DNA of 64,000 nt from an uncultured Prevotella sp. (GCA_934202525.1 CAKPYB010000001.1:110762-174761), one strand, 5' to 3'. Positions 1 through 9,923 are shown, numbered from the stretch's first letter. The notes: a model not told the origin generated them from the letters alone. Program-made: numbers and translations.

Positions 1-330
1 ATCATCGGTTCATTTGCCAATGCCTATGTAATGAGCGTGATGAAAATCCGCGATGGTGGCAAGCATTTCTCTGCCCGTGCCATCCTCAGTACCATTGCCG
101 GTGAGAGTTGCGACAGTCTTATCTTCTTCCCACTTGCCTTGGGCGGTGTGGTGCCTGCATCAGAATTGCCTTGGCTCATGCTCTGGCAGGTGATACTGAA
201 GACAGCCTACGAGATTGTGGTATTGCCTCTGACCATCCGTGTAGTGAAATACGTGAAGAAGCATGAAGGTGAAGATGCATACGACAATAACATCTCCTAC
301 AATGTATTCAAGATCTTCAGCCTCGGCTAA
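1..330 (+). CDS. Queuosine precursor transporter (VUT/YhhQ family), 3' part
   Basis: This is the C-terminal part of an inner-membrane protein of the YhhQ/VUT family, which imports queuosine precursors such as preQ0 or preQ1. The frame is open from base 1, so the start lies outside the window. The visible part has the family's late segments: a positively charged loop with Ser-Ala-Arg, a helix with Ser-Thr-Ile-Ala-Gly-Glu-Ser-Cys-Asp-Ser, and a final hydrophobic helix ending in a short charged tail. The next gene, 40 bp downstream, is queF. That pairing of salvage transporter and queuosine biosynthesis enzyme supports the call and suggests co-transcription. Confidence 0.85.
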   Translation: MIGSFANAYVMSVMKIRDGGKHFSARAILSTIAGESCDSLIFFPLALGGVVPASELPWLMLWQVILKTAYEIVVLPLTIRVVKYVKKHEGEDAYDNNISYNVFKIFSLG

Positions 331-370
331 AAGACATCAGTAAATAGCAAACATTAAAACATTACCAAGC

Positions 371-826
371 GTGGATAGAAAAGAAGATGGTCTTCAGGCA
401 TTAGGTGCCAAGACTACATATAGAATGGATTATGCGCCAGAAGTGCTCGAGACTTTCGTGAACAAGCATCCTGGCAATGATTACTGGGTACGTTTCAACT
501 GCCCTGAGTTTACATCACTCTGCCCTATTACGGGTCAGCCAGATTTCGCAGAGATTCGCATCAGCTATATTCCTGACGTAAAGATGGTAGAGAGCAAGAG
601 TCTGAAACTTTATCTCTTCAGTTTCCGCAACCATGGCGACTTCCATGAAGACTGCGTGAACATCATCATGAAGGATCTCATCAAGCTGATGGACCCTAAA
701 TATATAGAGGTAACAGGCATCTTTACTCCTCGTGGCGGCATCAGCATCTGGCCGTATGCCAACTATGGCAAGCCAGGCACCAAATACGAGAAACTGGCAG
801 AGCAGAGATTCGCTACTCACGAATAA
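371..826 (+). CDS. queF: NADPH-dependent 7-cyano-7-deazaguanine reductase QueF (preQ1 synthase)
   Basis: QueF reduces the nitrile of preQ0 to the aminomethyl group of preQ1 in tRNA queuosine synthesis. The 151-residue length fits the short, single-domain type. The catalytic Cys51 and Asp58 sit in [11 protein letters not shown], and the QueF signature [14 protein letters not shown] (residues 74-87) is followed by HGDFHE. The start is a GTG at 371, because no ATG occurs in frame between the upstream stop and the conserved region. It follows the transporter gene by 40 bp, probably in one operon, and ends at a strong hairpin terminator. Confidence 0.95.
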   Translation: MDRKEDGLQALGAKTTYRMDYAPEVLETFVNKHPGNDYWVRFNCPEFTSLCPITGQPDFAEIRISYIPDVKMVESKSLKLYLFSFRNHGDFHEDCVNIIMKDLIKLMDPKYIEVTGIFTPRGGISIWPYANYGKPGTKYEKLAEQRFATHE

Positions 827-835
827 AAAACAAGA

Positions 836-875
836 AACCTCGGAAGATTGCTTTTATGCTTCTTCCGAGGTTTTT
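836..875. terminator. Bidirectional hairpin terminator between queF and menB
   Basis: The arm AACCTCGGAAGA at 836-847 pairs with TCTTCCGAGGTT at 861-872. A T-run follows on the plus strand and an A-rich stretch precedes it, so it can also terminate the convergent menB transcript. Confidence 0.85.
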
Positions 876-895
876 ATTGTTTATAGCTGATGAAA

Positions 896-1717
896 TTATG
901 GGAACTGAGGATAATCCTCGAAGCGAGGCTTGCGCTTCTCAAGGAACGCCTTGCCACCTTCCTGAGCCTCATCCATCGTATAATAGAGCATCGTGGCATC
1001 GCCAGCCAACTCCTGAATACCAGCCTGACCATCCAGTTCGGCATTCAAGCCAGCCTTGATCATACGGAGTGCCAGAGGCGAACGTTCCATCATGATTTCA
1101 GCCCACTCTACACAGGTATCTTCCAACTTTTCTAGAGGCACCACCTTGTTCACCATTCCCATCTCTTCAGCCTCCTTGGCAGAATACTGCTTGCAGAGGA
1201 ACCAGATTTCACGAGCCTTCTTCTGACCCACCATTCGTGCCAGATAAGAAGAACCGAAACCGGCATCGAAGCTTCCTACCTTAGGACCGGTCTGTCCGAA
1301 GATGGCATTCTCTGAAGCGATGGTCAGGTCGCACATCACATGAAGCACATGACCGCCACCGATGGCATAACCATTCACCATAGCGATGACCGGCTTTGGC
1401 AAACGGCGAATCTGCATCTGCACATCGAGCACATTCAGGCGAGGCACACCATCGTTACCCACATAACCGCCTCGGCCCTTCACATGCATGTCACCTCCTG
1501 CACAGAATGCCTTATCACCAGCACCCGTCAGGATGACCACGCGGATATCCAGACAGTCGCGGCAATAGTTGAATGCCTGTGCCATCTCCCAAGTGGTCAA
1601 CGGCGTGAAGGCATTGCGGTAGCGCTCACGGTTGATGGTAATCTTAGCGATATGATTATACTCCTCGAAGATGATTTCCTTGAAATCAAAACCTTCTATC
1701 TTTTTCCATTCTCTCAT
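896..1717 (-). CDS. menB: 1,4-dihydroxy-2-naphthoyl-CoA synthase MenB
   Basis: MenB is a crotonase-fold enzyme that closes the second ring of O-succinylbenzoyl-CoA to give 1,4-dihydroxy-2-naphthoyl-CoA in menaquinone synthesis. The 273-residue length is normal. The oxyanion-hole motifs FCAGGD (71-76) and YAIGGGH (117-123) are present, and the MenB-specific block [15 protein letters not shown] (141-155) separates it from general enoyl-CoA hydratases. It lies 79 bp downstream of menD on the same strand and is the last gene of the local men cluster. The usual downstream menC and menE are not here; queF follows in the opposite orientation. Confidence 0.95.
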   Translation of the reverse strand: MREWKKIEGFDFKEIIFEEYNHIAKITINRERYRNAFTPLTTWEMAQAFNYCRDCLDIRVVILTGAGDKAFCAGGDMHVKGRGGYVGNDGVPRLNVLDVQMQIRRLPKPVIAMVNGYAIGGGHVLHVMCDLTIASENAIFGQTGPKVGSFDAGFGSSYLARMVGQKKAREIWFLCKQYSAKEAEEMGMVNKVVPLEKLEDTCVEWAEIMMERSPLALRMIKAGLNAELDGQAGIQELAGDATMLYYTMDEAQEGGKAFLEKRKPRFEDYPQFP

Positions 1718-1796
1718 TTTACTTTGAACTTTATGATTACTATTTATCTTATTCTTTTGACAGAACTATCAGTTATAGTTCCTTACAGGTCCTCTA

Positions 1797-3605
1797 TCAG
1801 CACTTCTGAACGGCTTCCAGCATCTTGTTATCTACATCCATATCTGTGAAAACCTCCAGGAGCATCGGGCGATCGCTCTCGGCATGAATCAATTGGCTGA
1901 TGCCCTGTTCCATCTCTTCCATCGTATGAGCTGCGAGATATTTTACCTCATTCTGACTACAGATTCCTTCAGCCGTTGCATGATGCTTTGCCATTATCAT
2001 TTCTCCACGAGCCTGACTCTCCTTTAACCCCTGGAACTTGCCAAAGATGGCACCGCCACCATTATTGAGCACGATGATACGGAGCTTGCCGTTCAGATTT
2101 CTATTCCAGAGCGCATTCTGGTCATAGAAGAAACTCAGGTCGCCGAGAACGCAGTATACATGCTTATCAGACTTGTTCTTGCACATCGAGAAGCCAACAG
2201 CCGCAGAAAGAGAACCTTCTATGCCGTTCACCCCACGATTGCAGTAAACATGACGGTCGGCATACTGATTCATCAACCGGATGGCAGAACTGTTACCGGA
2301 GATGACGCTGCTCATCAGACCAGGAAGGAAAGTATCGAATTCGCGGTCATAGATACCATCGTCCTGAGCATCTTTACCGCCTAAGGTGAACGCTTTGAAA
2401 TTCTGAGGCTCAACCTTCTGAAGCTGGCTGAAGAATTCCTTTACGGTAGCCAGACTGCTGAACTCAGGCTTGAAGTTCTCTTTGCGTTCATAGCTTTTAG
2501 CCAACGCATCCATCCACAATTTGCGATAATCCTCCCAGTGGTTGTGCCAGCCAAAATTATCCAACCATGACATGGCATCACTGTTTGGCAAATCCATCAC
2601 TTTAGTAAGATGCATGAACGTATCTTCGATATCAGCCTCTTGCGAGATTCGAATCTGCTCAACTCCTTTAAGCGAACGCAGATAAGATTTCAACTTCTTA
2701 CTCACAATATGTCCACCTATATAAATCACCAGATCAGGGCGGAATCTTTCATCGTCCTTTATTTCGTCCAGCAAATTCTCGAAAGCGCCATACAGGGTGG
2801 TTTTATTCCAATCTTCTCCCAAATCTTCCTGAACCTTATATAGATAAGGTGGCATTGCCAGAGATTCCCATAATATTGGCATTCGGTCAATATAAGCCAA
2901 CAAGCCTACATATTTTTCGGTATTGTCCAATTGTCCGATTACCAACAATGGACGTTTGGCTTCTAACACACAATCAAAAGGGGTCTCATCATATGTGTCA
3001 GCATTTGCCCTGCAGTAAGCAACCTCTATCTTCCGCTCAACAGGCAAAGCCTCTTTCGTAAACGAATAGAAAGGCTCAGAGATTGGCACATTGATGTGTA
3101 CAGGTCCCTTTACCCGACCCATGCTTTTTAACAGCACTTCGTTGACCAATCGGTTGCAATACCAATGCATCTCTTCCTGCTGCTCCCCTTCGAACACTTC
3201 TGGCAGAGATACCGCTTTTCTTACCATCTGCCCCAAAGCATCAGGCTGAGGAAGCGTCTGACCATCCAACTGGTTGATCCACTGTGCCGGTCTGTCGGCA
3301 GAAATCACTATGAGCGGGATATGCTGATAATAAGCCTCAGCTACTGCCGGATAAAGATTGAGCAATGCAGAACCCGAAGTCACACACACCACGACAGGCT
3401 GATAACCTTCAGCCATAGAAAGTCCAAGAGCTTGGAAGCCGGCGCTACGTTCGTCGGTTACAGGATAGCAAGTGATGTCTTCACACTCGTTGAGATTATG
3501 AACTATAGCTGCATTTCTGCTGCCCGGACACACTACAGCGTGGCGAACACCATGCGCTACCAGTAAACTTGTCAAAATATTGACGTTTTCTTTATTGCTA
3601 TACAT
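1797..3605 (-). CDS. menD: 2-succinyl-5-enolpyruvyl-6-hydroxy-3-cyclohexene-1-carboxylate synthase MenD
   Basis: MenD is a thiamine diphosphate enzyme that joins 2-oxoglutarate and isochorismate in the first committed step of menaquinone synthesis. The 602-residue length is close to the family norm. The N-terminal domain has CPGSRNAAIVHNL (26-38) and DERSAGF (51-57), whose Glu matches the ThDP-activating glutamate. The C-terminal ThDP domain has GDLSFFYDQNALWN followed by IIVLNNGGGAIF. It sits between menF and menB. The 108 bp gap to menF may hold a processing or secondary start site, but no clear promoter was seen there. Confidence 0.95.
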   Translation of the reverse strand: MYSNKENVNILTSLLVAHGVRHAVVCPGSRNAAIVHNLNECEDITCYPVTDERSAGFQALGLSMAEGYQPVVVCVTSGSALLNLYPAVAEAYYQHIPLIVISADRPAQWINQLDGQTLPQPDALGQMVRKAVSLPEVFEGEQQEEMHWYCNRLVNEVLLKSMGRVKGPVHINVPISEPFYSFTKEALPVERKIEVAYCRANADTYDETPFDCVLEAKRPLLVIGQLDNTEKYVGLLAYIDRMPILWESLAMPPYLYKVQEDLGEDWNKTTLYGAFENLLDEIKDDERFRPDLVIYIGGHIVSKKLKSYLRSLKGVEQIRISQEADIEDTFMHLTKVMDLPNSDAMSWLDNFGWHNHWEDYRKLWMDALAKSYERKENFKPEFSSLATVKEFFSQLQKVEPQNFKAFTLGGKDAQDDGIYDREFDTFLPGLMSSVISGNSSAIRLMNQYADRHVYCNRGVNGIEGSLSAAVGFSMCKNKSDKHVYCVLGDLSFFYDQNALWNRNLNGKLRIIVLNNGGGAIFGKFQGLKESQARGEMIMAKHHATAEGICSQNEVKYLAAHTMEEMEQGISQLIHAESDRPMLLEVFTDMDVDNKMLEAVQKC

Positions 3606-3713
3606 TTCACCTTATTTTTTTAGGTTATTTTAATATTTTCAGATTCTTGAAGAACCTTTGTCTTTAAGCATTATAAAATCAGAATGAATCCCTATCATTT
3701 CTCTGCAAGACCT

Positions 3714-4892
3714 TTACAGGACCGACAGGATGGTCTGCATCTTAGCTTCAGTTTCCTTCCACTCCTTCTCCATCTCGCTTTCCTTCAGCAATCCGCCTCC
3801 GGCATAGAGTTCGCAGGAGCCGTCATCCAGGATATTCATGCAGCGCAGGGAAACATAGAGATGCGTCTTTCCTTTCGGCGAAATCGGTCCCACAAAACCA
3901 CTGTAGTATTTGCGCGGCTGCTCTTCATGCTGCAGGATAAACCGGCGAGCCTCATCCTTCGGTATCCCACAGACGGCAGGCGTAGGATATAAGGCATCGA
4001 GCACATCGCCCAAACGCCCCGTATCATGCAGTCGGAAAGCGATGTCGGTACGGAGATGATAGAGATTGGCAGCCATCGTGGTATAAGGTCCCTTCTTCTG
4101 ATAATCATCCGAAAAGGTCTTGATGCAATCCTCTATATAATCGGTTACATACTGCTGTTCTTCTCTGTTCTTCTCCGACCACTCCACCCCTTCTACCGGA
4201 TAATCGGCTACGGTCTTGGAAGGTTCTGCCTTCTGGGTGCCTGCCAGCGACATGGTTACCATCTGATTCTGTTCACCTTTGAGCAGGATTTCTGGTGTAG
4301 CCATCAGCCATAAGCCCGATTGGGGAGTATAAACCAAGGCTACAAAAAGACGGGGATACATCCGGCAGGTTTTCAGAAACAGAGCCTTTAAAGAGTCGGC
4401 ATCCTGCACAACTGAAGTATTGGCTGTATTCTGCACAGCTGAAGTCTTGCCGGCATCTTGCACTGCTGAAGTCTGGACTGATTCTAAAGGCTGCCGATTG
4501 CTCTGAACACGCAGTTTCCTCGCAAGAACAATCTTGCTGAATTTACCTTCAGAGAGCTGCTGGTGAAAGCATTCAAACTCCCTGGCGTAGGCCTCAAAAT
4601 TACGTCCCGACGTAGACTTTGCTACGTCCCGACGTAAATTCTGCTGCGTCGCGACGTAGGAAGTGCCGCGTCGCGATGCATTTTCAGCCCCCTCGGCAGA
4701 GATCAGTTTGCTCTCATCCGGATGCATCAGCACCACAGGGCATTCGCCGGACGGCGCGAAAGGAGCAATCACGAAACCTTCCTTACCATTCAGTTCTGCC
4801 ACAGAAGAGAGCACCTCAGGTTCTCCCTCATGCTGAGCCACATAGGTAGCATGGTGCAGATAAGGCAGACGATAATACGCAAAAGCTATCAT
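3714..4892 (-). CDS. menF: Isochorismate synthase MenF
   Basis: MenF converts chorismate to isochorismate for menaquinone. The chorismate-binding fold is seen in KIVLARK (near 119-125), SLAGT, LYPTPAVCGIPKDEA, YYSGFVGPI and the C-terminal YAGGGLLKESEMEKEW. The stop of the upstream thioesterase gene overlaps this start in an ATGA arrangement, so the two are probably translationally coupled. Two stretches look inserted: an Arg/Ser/Thr-rich segment (roughly 70-98) made by four 22-bp-spaced palindromes in the DNA, and a repetitive segment near 139-166 with the pattern TSAVQ repeated. Both lie outside the catalytic motifs. At 392 residues the protein is only slightly longer than related Bacteroidota enzymes, so it is expected to be active. 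Confidence 0.93.
   Translation of the reverse strand: MIAFAYYRLPYLHHATYVAQHEGEPEVLSSVAELNGKEGFVIAPFAPSGECPVVLMHPDESKLISAEGAENASRRGTSYVATQQNLRRDVAKSTSGRNFEAYAREFECFHQQLSEGKFSKIVLARKLRVQSNRQPLESVQTSAVQDAGKTSAVQNTANTSVVQDADSLKALFLKTCRMYPRLFVALVYTPQSGLWLMATPEILLKGEQNQMVTMSLAGTQKAEPSKTVADYPVEGVEWSEKNREEQQYVTDYIEDCIKTFSDDYQKKGPYTTMAANLYHLRTDIAFRLHDTGRLGDVLDALYPTPAVCGIPKDEARRFILQHEEQPRKYYSGFVGPISPKGKTHLYVSLRCMNILDDGSCELYAGGGLLKESEMEKEWKETEAKMQTILSVL
4400..4480 (-). repeat. Degenerate in-frame repeat inside menF (TSAVQ units)
   Basis: The coding sequence holds three related copies of a roughly 27-base unit that translate as TSAVQDAGK, TSAVQNTAN and TSVVQDAD. They lie in a linker between the N-terminal domain and the conserved chorismate-binding core. 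Polar, helix-breaking residues suggest a flexible loop. This is read directly; a functional role is not indicated. Confidence 0.7.
4601..4680. repeat. Array of four palindromes at 22-bp spacing inside menF
   Basis: Near-identical 14-base palindromes start at 4601, 4623, 4645 and 4667, exactly 22 bp apart. The first two are TACGTCCCGACGTA, the third is TGCGTCGCGACGTA and the fourth is CGCGTCGCGATGCA. They are separated by 8-base linkers ending in TGC or CGC-like bases. Because 22 is not a multiple of three, each copy is read in a different frame of menF. Three added units make 66 bases, which preserves the reading frame. Confidence 0.85.
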
Positions 4893-5335
4893 ACCTTCGT
4901 TTCAGCCCCCTTTTTCTGATTGTCTTTCTTTGGAGTGAACACATAGTTGGTTACCTGTACGGTACAGATTACCTCACCAGCCGTATTCTTGATATCCACC
5001 TGCCAGGTATGCAAGGTTCTGCCCTTGTGCACAATCTTGGCAAAGGCAGTAACCGTATCGCCCTCGCTGACCGCCTGGACATGCGTACCGCTCACATTGA
5101 TACCCACGGCAATCTGTCCCGGACAGAGCGCCAGGGAACCGATACCCGCCACATTCTCGGCAAGAGCCAGAGAAGCACCTCCACTCAAGAAACCGAAAGG
5201 TTGGCGATTACGCTCATCTACCTTCATCGTTGCCTGAAGCGTATCAGGCTCAGGGGTAGAAATGAAATGCATTCCGAGGGTCTTGGATAATCCATCAGTC
5301 TTGCTGATTCTTTTTACTAATTCATCTATGTTCAT
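4889..5335 (-). CDS. Hotdog-fold thioesterase, probable DHNA-CoA thioesterase (MenI-like)
   Basis: This is a 148-residue PaaI/MenI-type hotdog thioesterase. The motif NRQPFGFLSGGASLALAENVAG (43-64) matches the active-site helix of the family, including the acidic residue in ALAEN. It is the first gene of the men cluster and overlaps menF by 4 bp. Context therefore points to hydrolysis of 1,4-dihydroxy-2-naphthoyl-CoA, the step after MenB. The specific substrate is inferred from position; the family also includes phenylacetyl-CoA and other thioesterases. Confidence 0.8.
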   Translation of the reverse strand: MNIDELVKRISKTDGLSKTLGMHFISTPEPDTLQATMKVDERNRQPFGFLSGGASLALAENVAGIGSLALCPGQIAVGINVSGTHVQAVSEGDTVTAFAKIVHKGRTLHTWQVDIKNTAGEVICTVQVTNYVFTPKKDNQKKGAETKV

Positions 5336-5425
5336 CTTATGATCTCCTATTTTTCGTATTTTGTTATTGATTCAGAGCTATTCGTTTTCTCTTCGCTCCA
5401 AAGTATGTTTCTGATAAACTCAACG

Positions 5426-5456
5426 CAAAGGTAAGACTTTCTTTAGAGAAAACAAA
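5426..5456 (-). promoter_or_regulatory. Promoter of the men cluster
   Basis: Read on the minus strand, a -33 TTTG (5453-5456) and a -7 TACCTTTG (5426-5433) are separated by 19 bp. This matches the Bacteroidota consensus TTTG/TAnnTTTG. Transcription would begin roughly 85 bases before the thioesterase start. Confidence 0.75.
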
Positions 5457-5559
5457 ATTTATCGCACTTTTTATTTGATGAAGGGCAAACTTTACATACC
5501 TTTTCCTTTCTTTAATAATAAAAAACATAAAAAACGGCATATAGTTCAGATTTATTTTG

Positions 5560-5567
5560 TATTTTTG
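5560..5567 (+). promoter_or_regulatory. lysS promoter, -7 box
   Basis: TATTTTTG matches TAnnTTTG and lies 40 bp before the lysS start. No good -33 TTTG is visible at the usual distance. Confidence 0.55.
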
Positions 5568-5607
5568 CACCAAAAATAAGAAAATAAAAGATATATCTGA
5601 ATAGAAT

Positions 5608-7338
5608 ATGAACATTTTAGAGCTAAGCGAACAGGAAATCGTTCGCAGACAGAGTCTTCAGACATTGCGCGAGATGGGCATCGACCCATACCCAGCAGCA
5701 GAGTTTCCAACCAATGCATTCAGCACAGATATCAAAGCTGAATTCAAGGACGAGGACGAGCCACGCCAGGTAGTTATCGCCGGACGTATGATGGGTCGCC
5801 GCGTAATGGGTAAAGCTAGCTTCGCTGAGTTGCAGGACTCAAAGGGAAGAATCCAGGTTTATATCGCCCGCGACGAGATTTGTCCAGACGAGAACAAGGA
5901 CCTTTATAATACTGTTTTCAAGAAACTCCTCGATATCGGTGACTTCATCGGTGTAAAGGGTTTCGTATTCCGCACACAGACTGGCGAGATTTCTGTTCAC
6001 GCCAAGGAACTGTGCCTGCTCTCTAAGAGCTTGAAGCCACTCCCTATCGTGAAGTATAAGGATGGCGTGGCTTACGACAAGTTCGATGATCCAGAATTGC
6101 GTTACCGCCAGCGCTACGTTGACCTCATCGTTAATGATGGCGTAAAGGATACTTTCCTGCAGCGTGCTACCGTGCTCCGCACACTCCGCAGCGTACTCGA
6201 CAACGCAGGTTATACAGAGGTAGAGACTCCTACCCTGCAGAGCATTGCCGGTGGTGCTTCTGCCCGCCCATTCATCACCCACTTCAATGCGCTCGATCAG
6301 GATATGTACATGCGTATCGCTACCGAGCTCTACCTGAAGCGCCTCATCGTAGGTGGTTTCGAGGGTGTTTATGAAATCGGCAAGAACTTCCGCAACGAGG
6401 GTATGGACCGTAACCACAACCCTGAGTTCACCTGTATGGAGCTTTATGTTCAGTACAAGGACTACAACTGGATGATGGCATTCACAGAGAAGTTGCTCGA
6501 AACTATCTGTATCGCTGTCAACGGCAAGCCAGAGCGCGAGATTGATGGCAACATCATCAGCTTCAAGGCTCCATATCGCCGTCTGCCTATCCTCGATGCC
6601 ATCAAGGAGAAGACCGGTTTCGACTGCAACGGCAAGACCGAGGAAGAAATCCGCGCATTCTGCAAGGAGAAGGGCATGGATGTAGATGAGACCATGGGTA
6701 AGGGTAAGTTGATCGACGAACTCTTCGGCGAGTTCTGCGAGGGTACCTTCCTCCAGCCAACCTTCATCACCGACTATCCTGTAGAGATGTCTCCATTGAC
6801 CAAGATGCACCGTTCTAAGCCAGGCTTGACCGAGCGTTTCGAGTTGATGGTTAACGGTAAGGAGCTTGCCAATGCATACTCTGAGCTCAACGACCCAATT
6901 GACCAGGAAGAACGTTTCATCGACCAGATGAAGCTTGCTGACAAGGGTGATGACGAGGCGATGATCATCGATCAGGACTTCCTCCGTGCCCTCCAGTACG
7001 GTATGCCTCCAACATCAGGTATCGGTATCGGTATCGACCGTTTGGTCATGCTGATGACAGGCAAGACCTTCATTCAGGAAGTACTGTTCTTCCCTCAGAT
7101 GAAGCCAGAGAAGAAGATGCCACAGAGCACCATCAAGGAATGGGAAGAGATTGGCGTGCCAGAGGATTGGGCATACGTGCTCCGCAAGGCAGGCTTCAAC
7201 CTCATCTCTGATATCCGTGAAGAAAAAGCACAAGGCTTGCAGCAGAAGATTGGAGAAATCAACAAGAAGTACAAGCTCGGCTACGAGAAGCCTTCTGTTG
7301 ACGACATCCAGGGCTGGATTAATGCAGCAAATGCTTAA
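5608..7338 (+). CDS. lysS: Lysyl-tRNA synthetase, class II
   Basis: This enzyme charges tRNA-Lys with lysine. The N-terminal OB-fold anticodon-binding domain (about 55-165) is followed by the class II catalytic core: [15 protein letters not shown] (motif 2), [15 protein letters not shown], and [13 protein letters not shown] near 470-483 (motif 3). The 576-residue length exceeds the E. coli enzyme by about 70 residues, because of a C-terminal tail after the core that contains a predicted helix-rich segment ([16 protein letters not shown] onward). Such tails are common in Bacteroidota LysRS. It is followed 35 bp later by gpsA and is probably co-transcribed with it. Confidence 0.97.
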   Translation: MNILELSEQEIVRRQSLQTLREMGIDPYPAAEFPTNAFSTDIKAEFKDEDEPRQVVIAGRMMGRRVMGKASFAELQDSKGRIQVYIARDEICPDENKDLYNTVFKKLLDIGDFIGVKGFVFRTQTGEISVHAKELCLLSKSLKPLPIVKYKDGVAYDKFDDPELRYRQRYVDLIVNDGVKDTFLQRATVLRTLRSVLDNAGYTEVETPTLQSIAGGASARPFITHFNALDQDMYMRIATELYLKRLIVGGFEGVYEIGKNFRNEGMDRNHNPEFTCMELYVQYKDYNWMMAFTEKLLETICIAVNGKPEREIDGNIISFKAPYRRLPILDAIKEKTGFDCNGKTEEEIRAFCKEKGMDVDETMGKGKLIDELFGEFCEGTFLQPTFITDYPVEMSPLTKMHRSKPGLTERFELMVNGKELANAYSELNDPIDQEERFIDQMKLADKGDDEAMIIDQDFLRALQYGMPPTSGIGIGIDRLVMLMTGKTFIQEVLFFPQMKPEKKMPQSTIKEWEEIGVPEDWAYVLRKAGFNLISDIREEKAQGLQQKIGEINKKYKLGYEKPSVDDIQGWINAANA

Positions 7339-7373
7339 TTGATAATGCATAATTAATTATAAATTCATTCGAA

Positions 7374-8372
7374 GTGTTCAACTGCGGTAAAATAGCGATA
7401 ATTGGCGGCGGTAGCTGGGCTACGGCAATAGCCAAGATTGTGGTGGGTCATACTCATCACATAGGCTGGTATATGCGTCGCGATGACCGCATCGAGGACT
7501 TCAAGCGCATGGGGCACAACCCTGCCTATCTGATGTCGGCACGATTCAATGTAGATGAGATTTTCTTCTCTTCCGACATCAACAAGATAGTGCAGAACTA
7601 CGATACACTCGTGTTCGTCACCCCGTCGCCTTATCTGAAGAATCATCTCAAGAAGCTCAAGACGCGACTCAGCGATAAGTTCATCATCACAGCCATCAAA
7701 GGTATTGTACCTGACGAAAACCTCGTTTGCTCAGAGTATTTCCATCAGGTTTACGATGTGCCTTACGAGAACCTTGCCTGCATCGGCGGTCCTTCTCATG
7801 CCGAGGAGGTAGCCCTGGAGCGATTGAGCTATCTCACCGTGGGCTGTAGCGATACCGAAAAGGCGCGTGCCTTCGCCAACGATTGTCTGGCGAGTGAATT
7901 CATCAAGACCAAGACTTCGAGCGATGTCATCGGCATCGAATACTCTTCGGTTCTGAAGAACGTATACGCCATCGCAGCAGGTATCTGTGGCGGTCTGAAG
8001 TATGGTGACAACTTCCAGGCGGTACTCATGTCAAATGCCGTTCAGGAGATGCACCGCTTCCTGACAGCCGTCCACCCTATCGACCGAAGCATGTACGACT
8101 CAGTTTATCTGGGCGACTTGCTCGTAACAGGTTACAGCAACTTTTCCCGCAACCGCACCTTCGGAACCATGATAGGCAAGGGCTACAGCGTGAAGAGTGC
8201 GCAGATAGAGATGGAGATGATTGCAGAAGGATATTTCGGCACCAAGTGTATGAAGGAAATCAATCGCCACATGCACGTCAACATGCCGATTCTCGATGCT
8301 GTATATAATATATTGTACGAGCGCATCAGTCCGCAAATCGAAATCAAACTCTTGACCGACTCGTTCAGATAG
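7374..8372 (+). CDS. gpsA: Glycerol-3-phosphate dehydrogenase [NAD(P)+]
   Basis: GpsA reduces dihydroxyacetone phosphate to sn-glycerol-3-phosphate for phospholipid synthesis. The dinucleotide motif GGGSWATA is at 11-18, the catalytic lysine is Lys195 in SSVLKNVYAI, and GGPSHAEEVA (138-147) and the C-terminal AEGYFGTKCMKEI block are also present. The start is a GTG at 7374: an in-frame stop lies at 7350 and no ATG intervenes. The gene follows lysS closely and precedes pgi by 83 bp, so the three may share a transcript. Confidence 0.95.
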   Translation: MFNCGKIAIIGGGSWATAIAKIVVGHTHHIGWYMRRDDRIEDFKRMGHNPAYLMSARFNVDEIFFSSDINKIVQNYDTLVFVTPSPYLKNHLKKLKTRLSDKFIITAIKGIVPDENLVCSEYFHQVYDVPYENLACIGGPSHAEEVALERLSYLTVGCSDTEKARAFANDCLASEFIKTKTSSDVIGIEYSSVLKNVYAIAAGICGGLKYGDNFQAVLMSNAVQEMHRFLTAVHPIDRSMYDSVYLGDLLVTGYSNFSRNRTFGTMIGKGYSVKSAQIEMEMIAEGYFGTKCMKEINRHMHVNMPILDAVYNILYERISPQIEIKLLTDSFR

Positions 8373-8455
8373 GCACATCCTATCCGTCGGTTTCGGCAGA
8401 AGAGCTTGTCTTCAAGTAGTAACATTAACACATTCATTTAGATATTAAAAGAAAA

Positions 8456-9811
8456 ATGAAAAGTATCAACTTAAACATTACAAAGGCTGCATCATTCCTT
8501 GCAGAAGGTGCAGTAAAGGCTTACGAGCCTAAGGTTAAGGCCGCTCAGGAAGCTCTTGAGAACGGCACTTGTGAAGGTAACGATTTCTTGGGATGGTTGC
8601 ATTTGCCATCTTCTATCACTCCTGAGTTCCTCGATGAGATTCAGGCTGTTGCCAACACTTTGCGCGAAAAGTGTGAGGTTGTTGTTGTTGCAGGTATCGG
8701 TGGTAGCTACCTCGGTGCCCGTGCCGTTATCGAAGGCCTCGGCAACTCTTTCGCTTGGCTCGTAAACGACAAGAAGAACCCTACTATCCTCTTCGCAGGT
8801 AACAATATCGGTGAGGACTACCTCTTCGAGTTGACTTCTTTCTTGAAGGACAAGAAGTTTGGTGTCATCAATATCTCTAAGTCTGGTACCACTACTGAGA
8901 CTGCTCTTGCTTTCCGTCTCTTGAAGAAGCAGTGCGAGGATCAGCGCGGTAAGGAAGAGGCTAAGGATGTTATCGTAGCTGTAACCGACGCCAAGAAGGG
9001 TGCTGCACGTACTTGTGCTGACAAGGAGGGTTACAAGAGTTTCATCATCCCTGACAATGTAGGTGGCCGTTTCTCTGTTTTGACTCCAGTAGGTTTGCTG
9101 CCTATCGCAGTAGCTGGTTTCGATGTTAAGCAGCTCGTTGCCGGTGCAGCTGAGATGGAGAAGGCTTGCGGCAAGGACGTAGCCTTCGATGAGAACCCTG
9201 CTGCTATCTATGCAGCTACACGTCAGGCTCTCTATACTCAGGCTGGCAAGAAGATTGAGATTGTATGCAACTTCCAGCCTAAACTTCACTACTTCGCTGA
9301 GTGGTGGAAGCAGCTCTATGGTGAGAGCGAGGGTAAGGACCAGAAGGGTATCTTCCCAGCAGCTTGCGACTTCACTACCGACCTTCACTCTATGGGCCAG
9401 TGGATTCAGCAGGGCGAGCGCTCTATCTTCGAGACTGTTATCAGCGTAGAGACTCCTAACGAGAAGTTGCTCTTCCCTCACGATGATGAGAACCTCGACG
9501 GTTTGAACTTCCTCGAGGGCAAGCGTGTTGATGAGGTAAACAAGATGGCAGAGCTCGGTACACGTCTGGCTCACGTTGACGGTGGTGTTCCTAACATCCT
9601 GGTTAACGTACCAGAGTTGAACGCTTACTACCTCGGTCAGCTGATCTACTTCTTCGAGAAGGCTTGCGGTATCAGCGGTCTCTTGGAAGAGGTGAACCCA
9701 TTCAACCAGCCTGGTGTTGAGGCATACAAGAAGAATATGTTCGCATTGCTCAACAAGCCAGGTTATGAGGCTGAGAGCAAGGCTATTCAGGAGCGCTTGG
9801 CTAACGAGTAA
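8456..9811 (+). CDS. pgi: Glucose-6-phosphate isomerase
   Basis: Pgi interconverts glucose-6-phosphate and fructose-6-phosphate. The 451-residue length fits the shorter bacterial form. Phosphate-binding and catalytic segments are visible: [11 protein letters not shown] near 80, [16 protein letters not shown] near 140, [15 protein letters not shown] near 202, and [10 protein letters not shown] near the C-terminus. Codon choice is strongly biased (many GTT, GCT, CTC), as expected of a highly expressed gene. A gene for a HAD sugar-phosphate phosphatase follows. Confidence 0.97.
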   Translation: MKSINLNITKAASFLAEGAVKAYEPKVKAAQEALENGTCEGNDFLGWLHLPSSITPEFLDEIQAVANTLREKCEVVVVAGIGGSYLGARAVIEGLGNSFAWLVNDKKNPTILFAGNNIGEDYLFELTSFLKDKKFGVINISKSGTTTETALAFRLLKKQCEDQRGKEEAKDVIVAVTDAKKGAARTCADKEGYKSFIIPDNVGGRFSVLTPVGLLPIAVAGFDVKQLVAGAAEMEKACGKDVAFDENPAAIYAATRQALYTQAGKKIEIVCNFQPKLHYFAEWWKQLYGESEGKDQKGIFPAACDFTTDLHSMGQWIQQGERSIFETVISVETPNEKLLFPHDDENLDGLNFLEGKRVDEVNKMAELGTRLAHVDGGVPNILVNVPELNAYYLGQLIYFFEKACGISGLLEEVNPFNQPGVEAYKKNMFALLNKPGYEAESKAIQERLANE

Positions 9812-9823
9812 AGCTAAATGTTA

Positions 9824-9894
9824 AGTGTTAAATGTTAAATGTTAAGTTGGGGCATACGCCTTTATCCGACAGGCAAAACTTAACATTTAACACT
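9824..9894. repeat. Intergenic inverted repeat between pgi and the HAD gene
   Basis: AGTGTTAAATGTTAA... at 9824-9848 contains one extra 7-base TTAAATG-type unit, and its reverse complement AACTTAACATTTAACACT lies at 9877-9894. The arms bracket a 28-base loop with a GC-richer centre. It could fold in RNA and act as a weak terminator or processing site; there is no T-run. Confidence 0.6.
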
Positions 9895-9923
9895 AATCAT
9901 TTAACATTAAAACACAAAAGTTG

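Noticed and set aside
8492-9574. 360-codon minus-strand open frame opposite pgi
   Set aside because: Antisense to a highly conserved gene with strongly biased codons, which explains the open frame.
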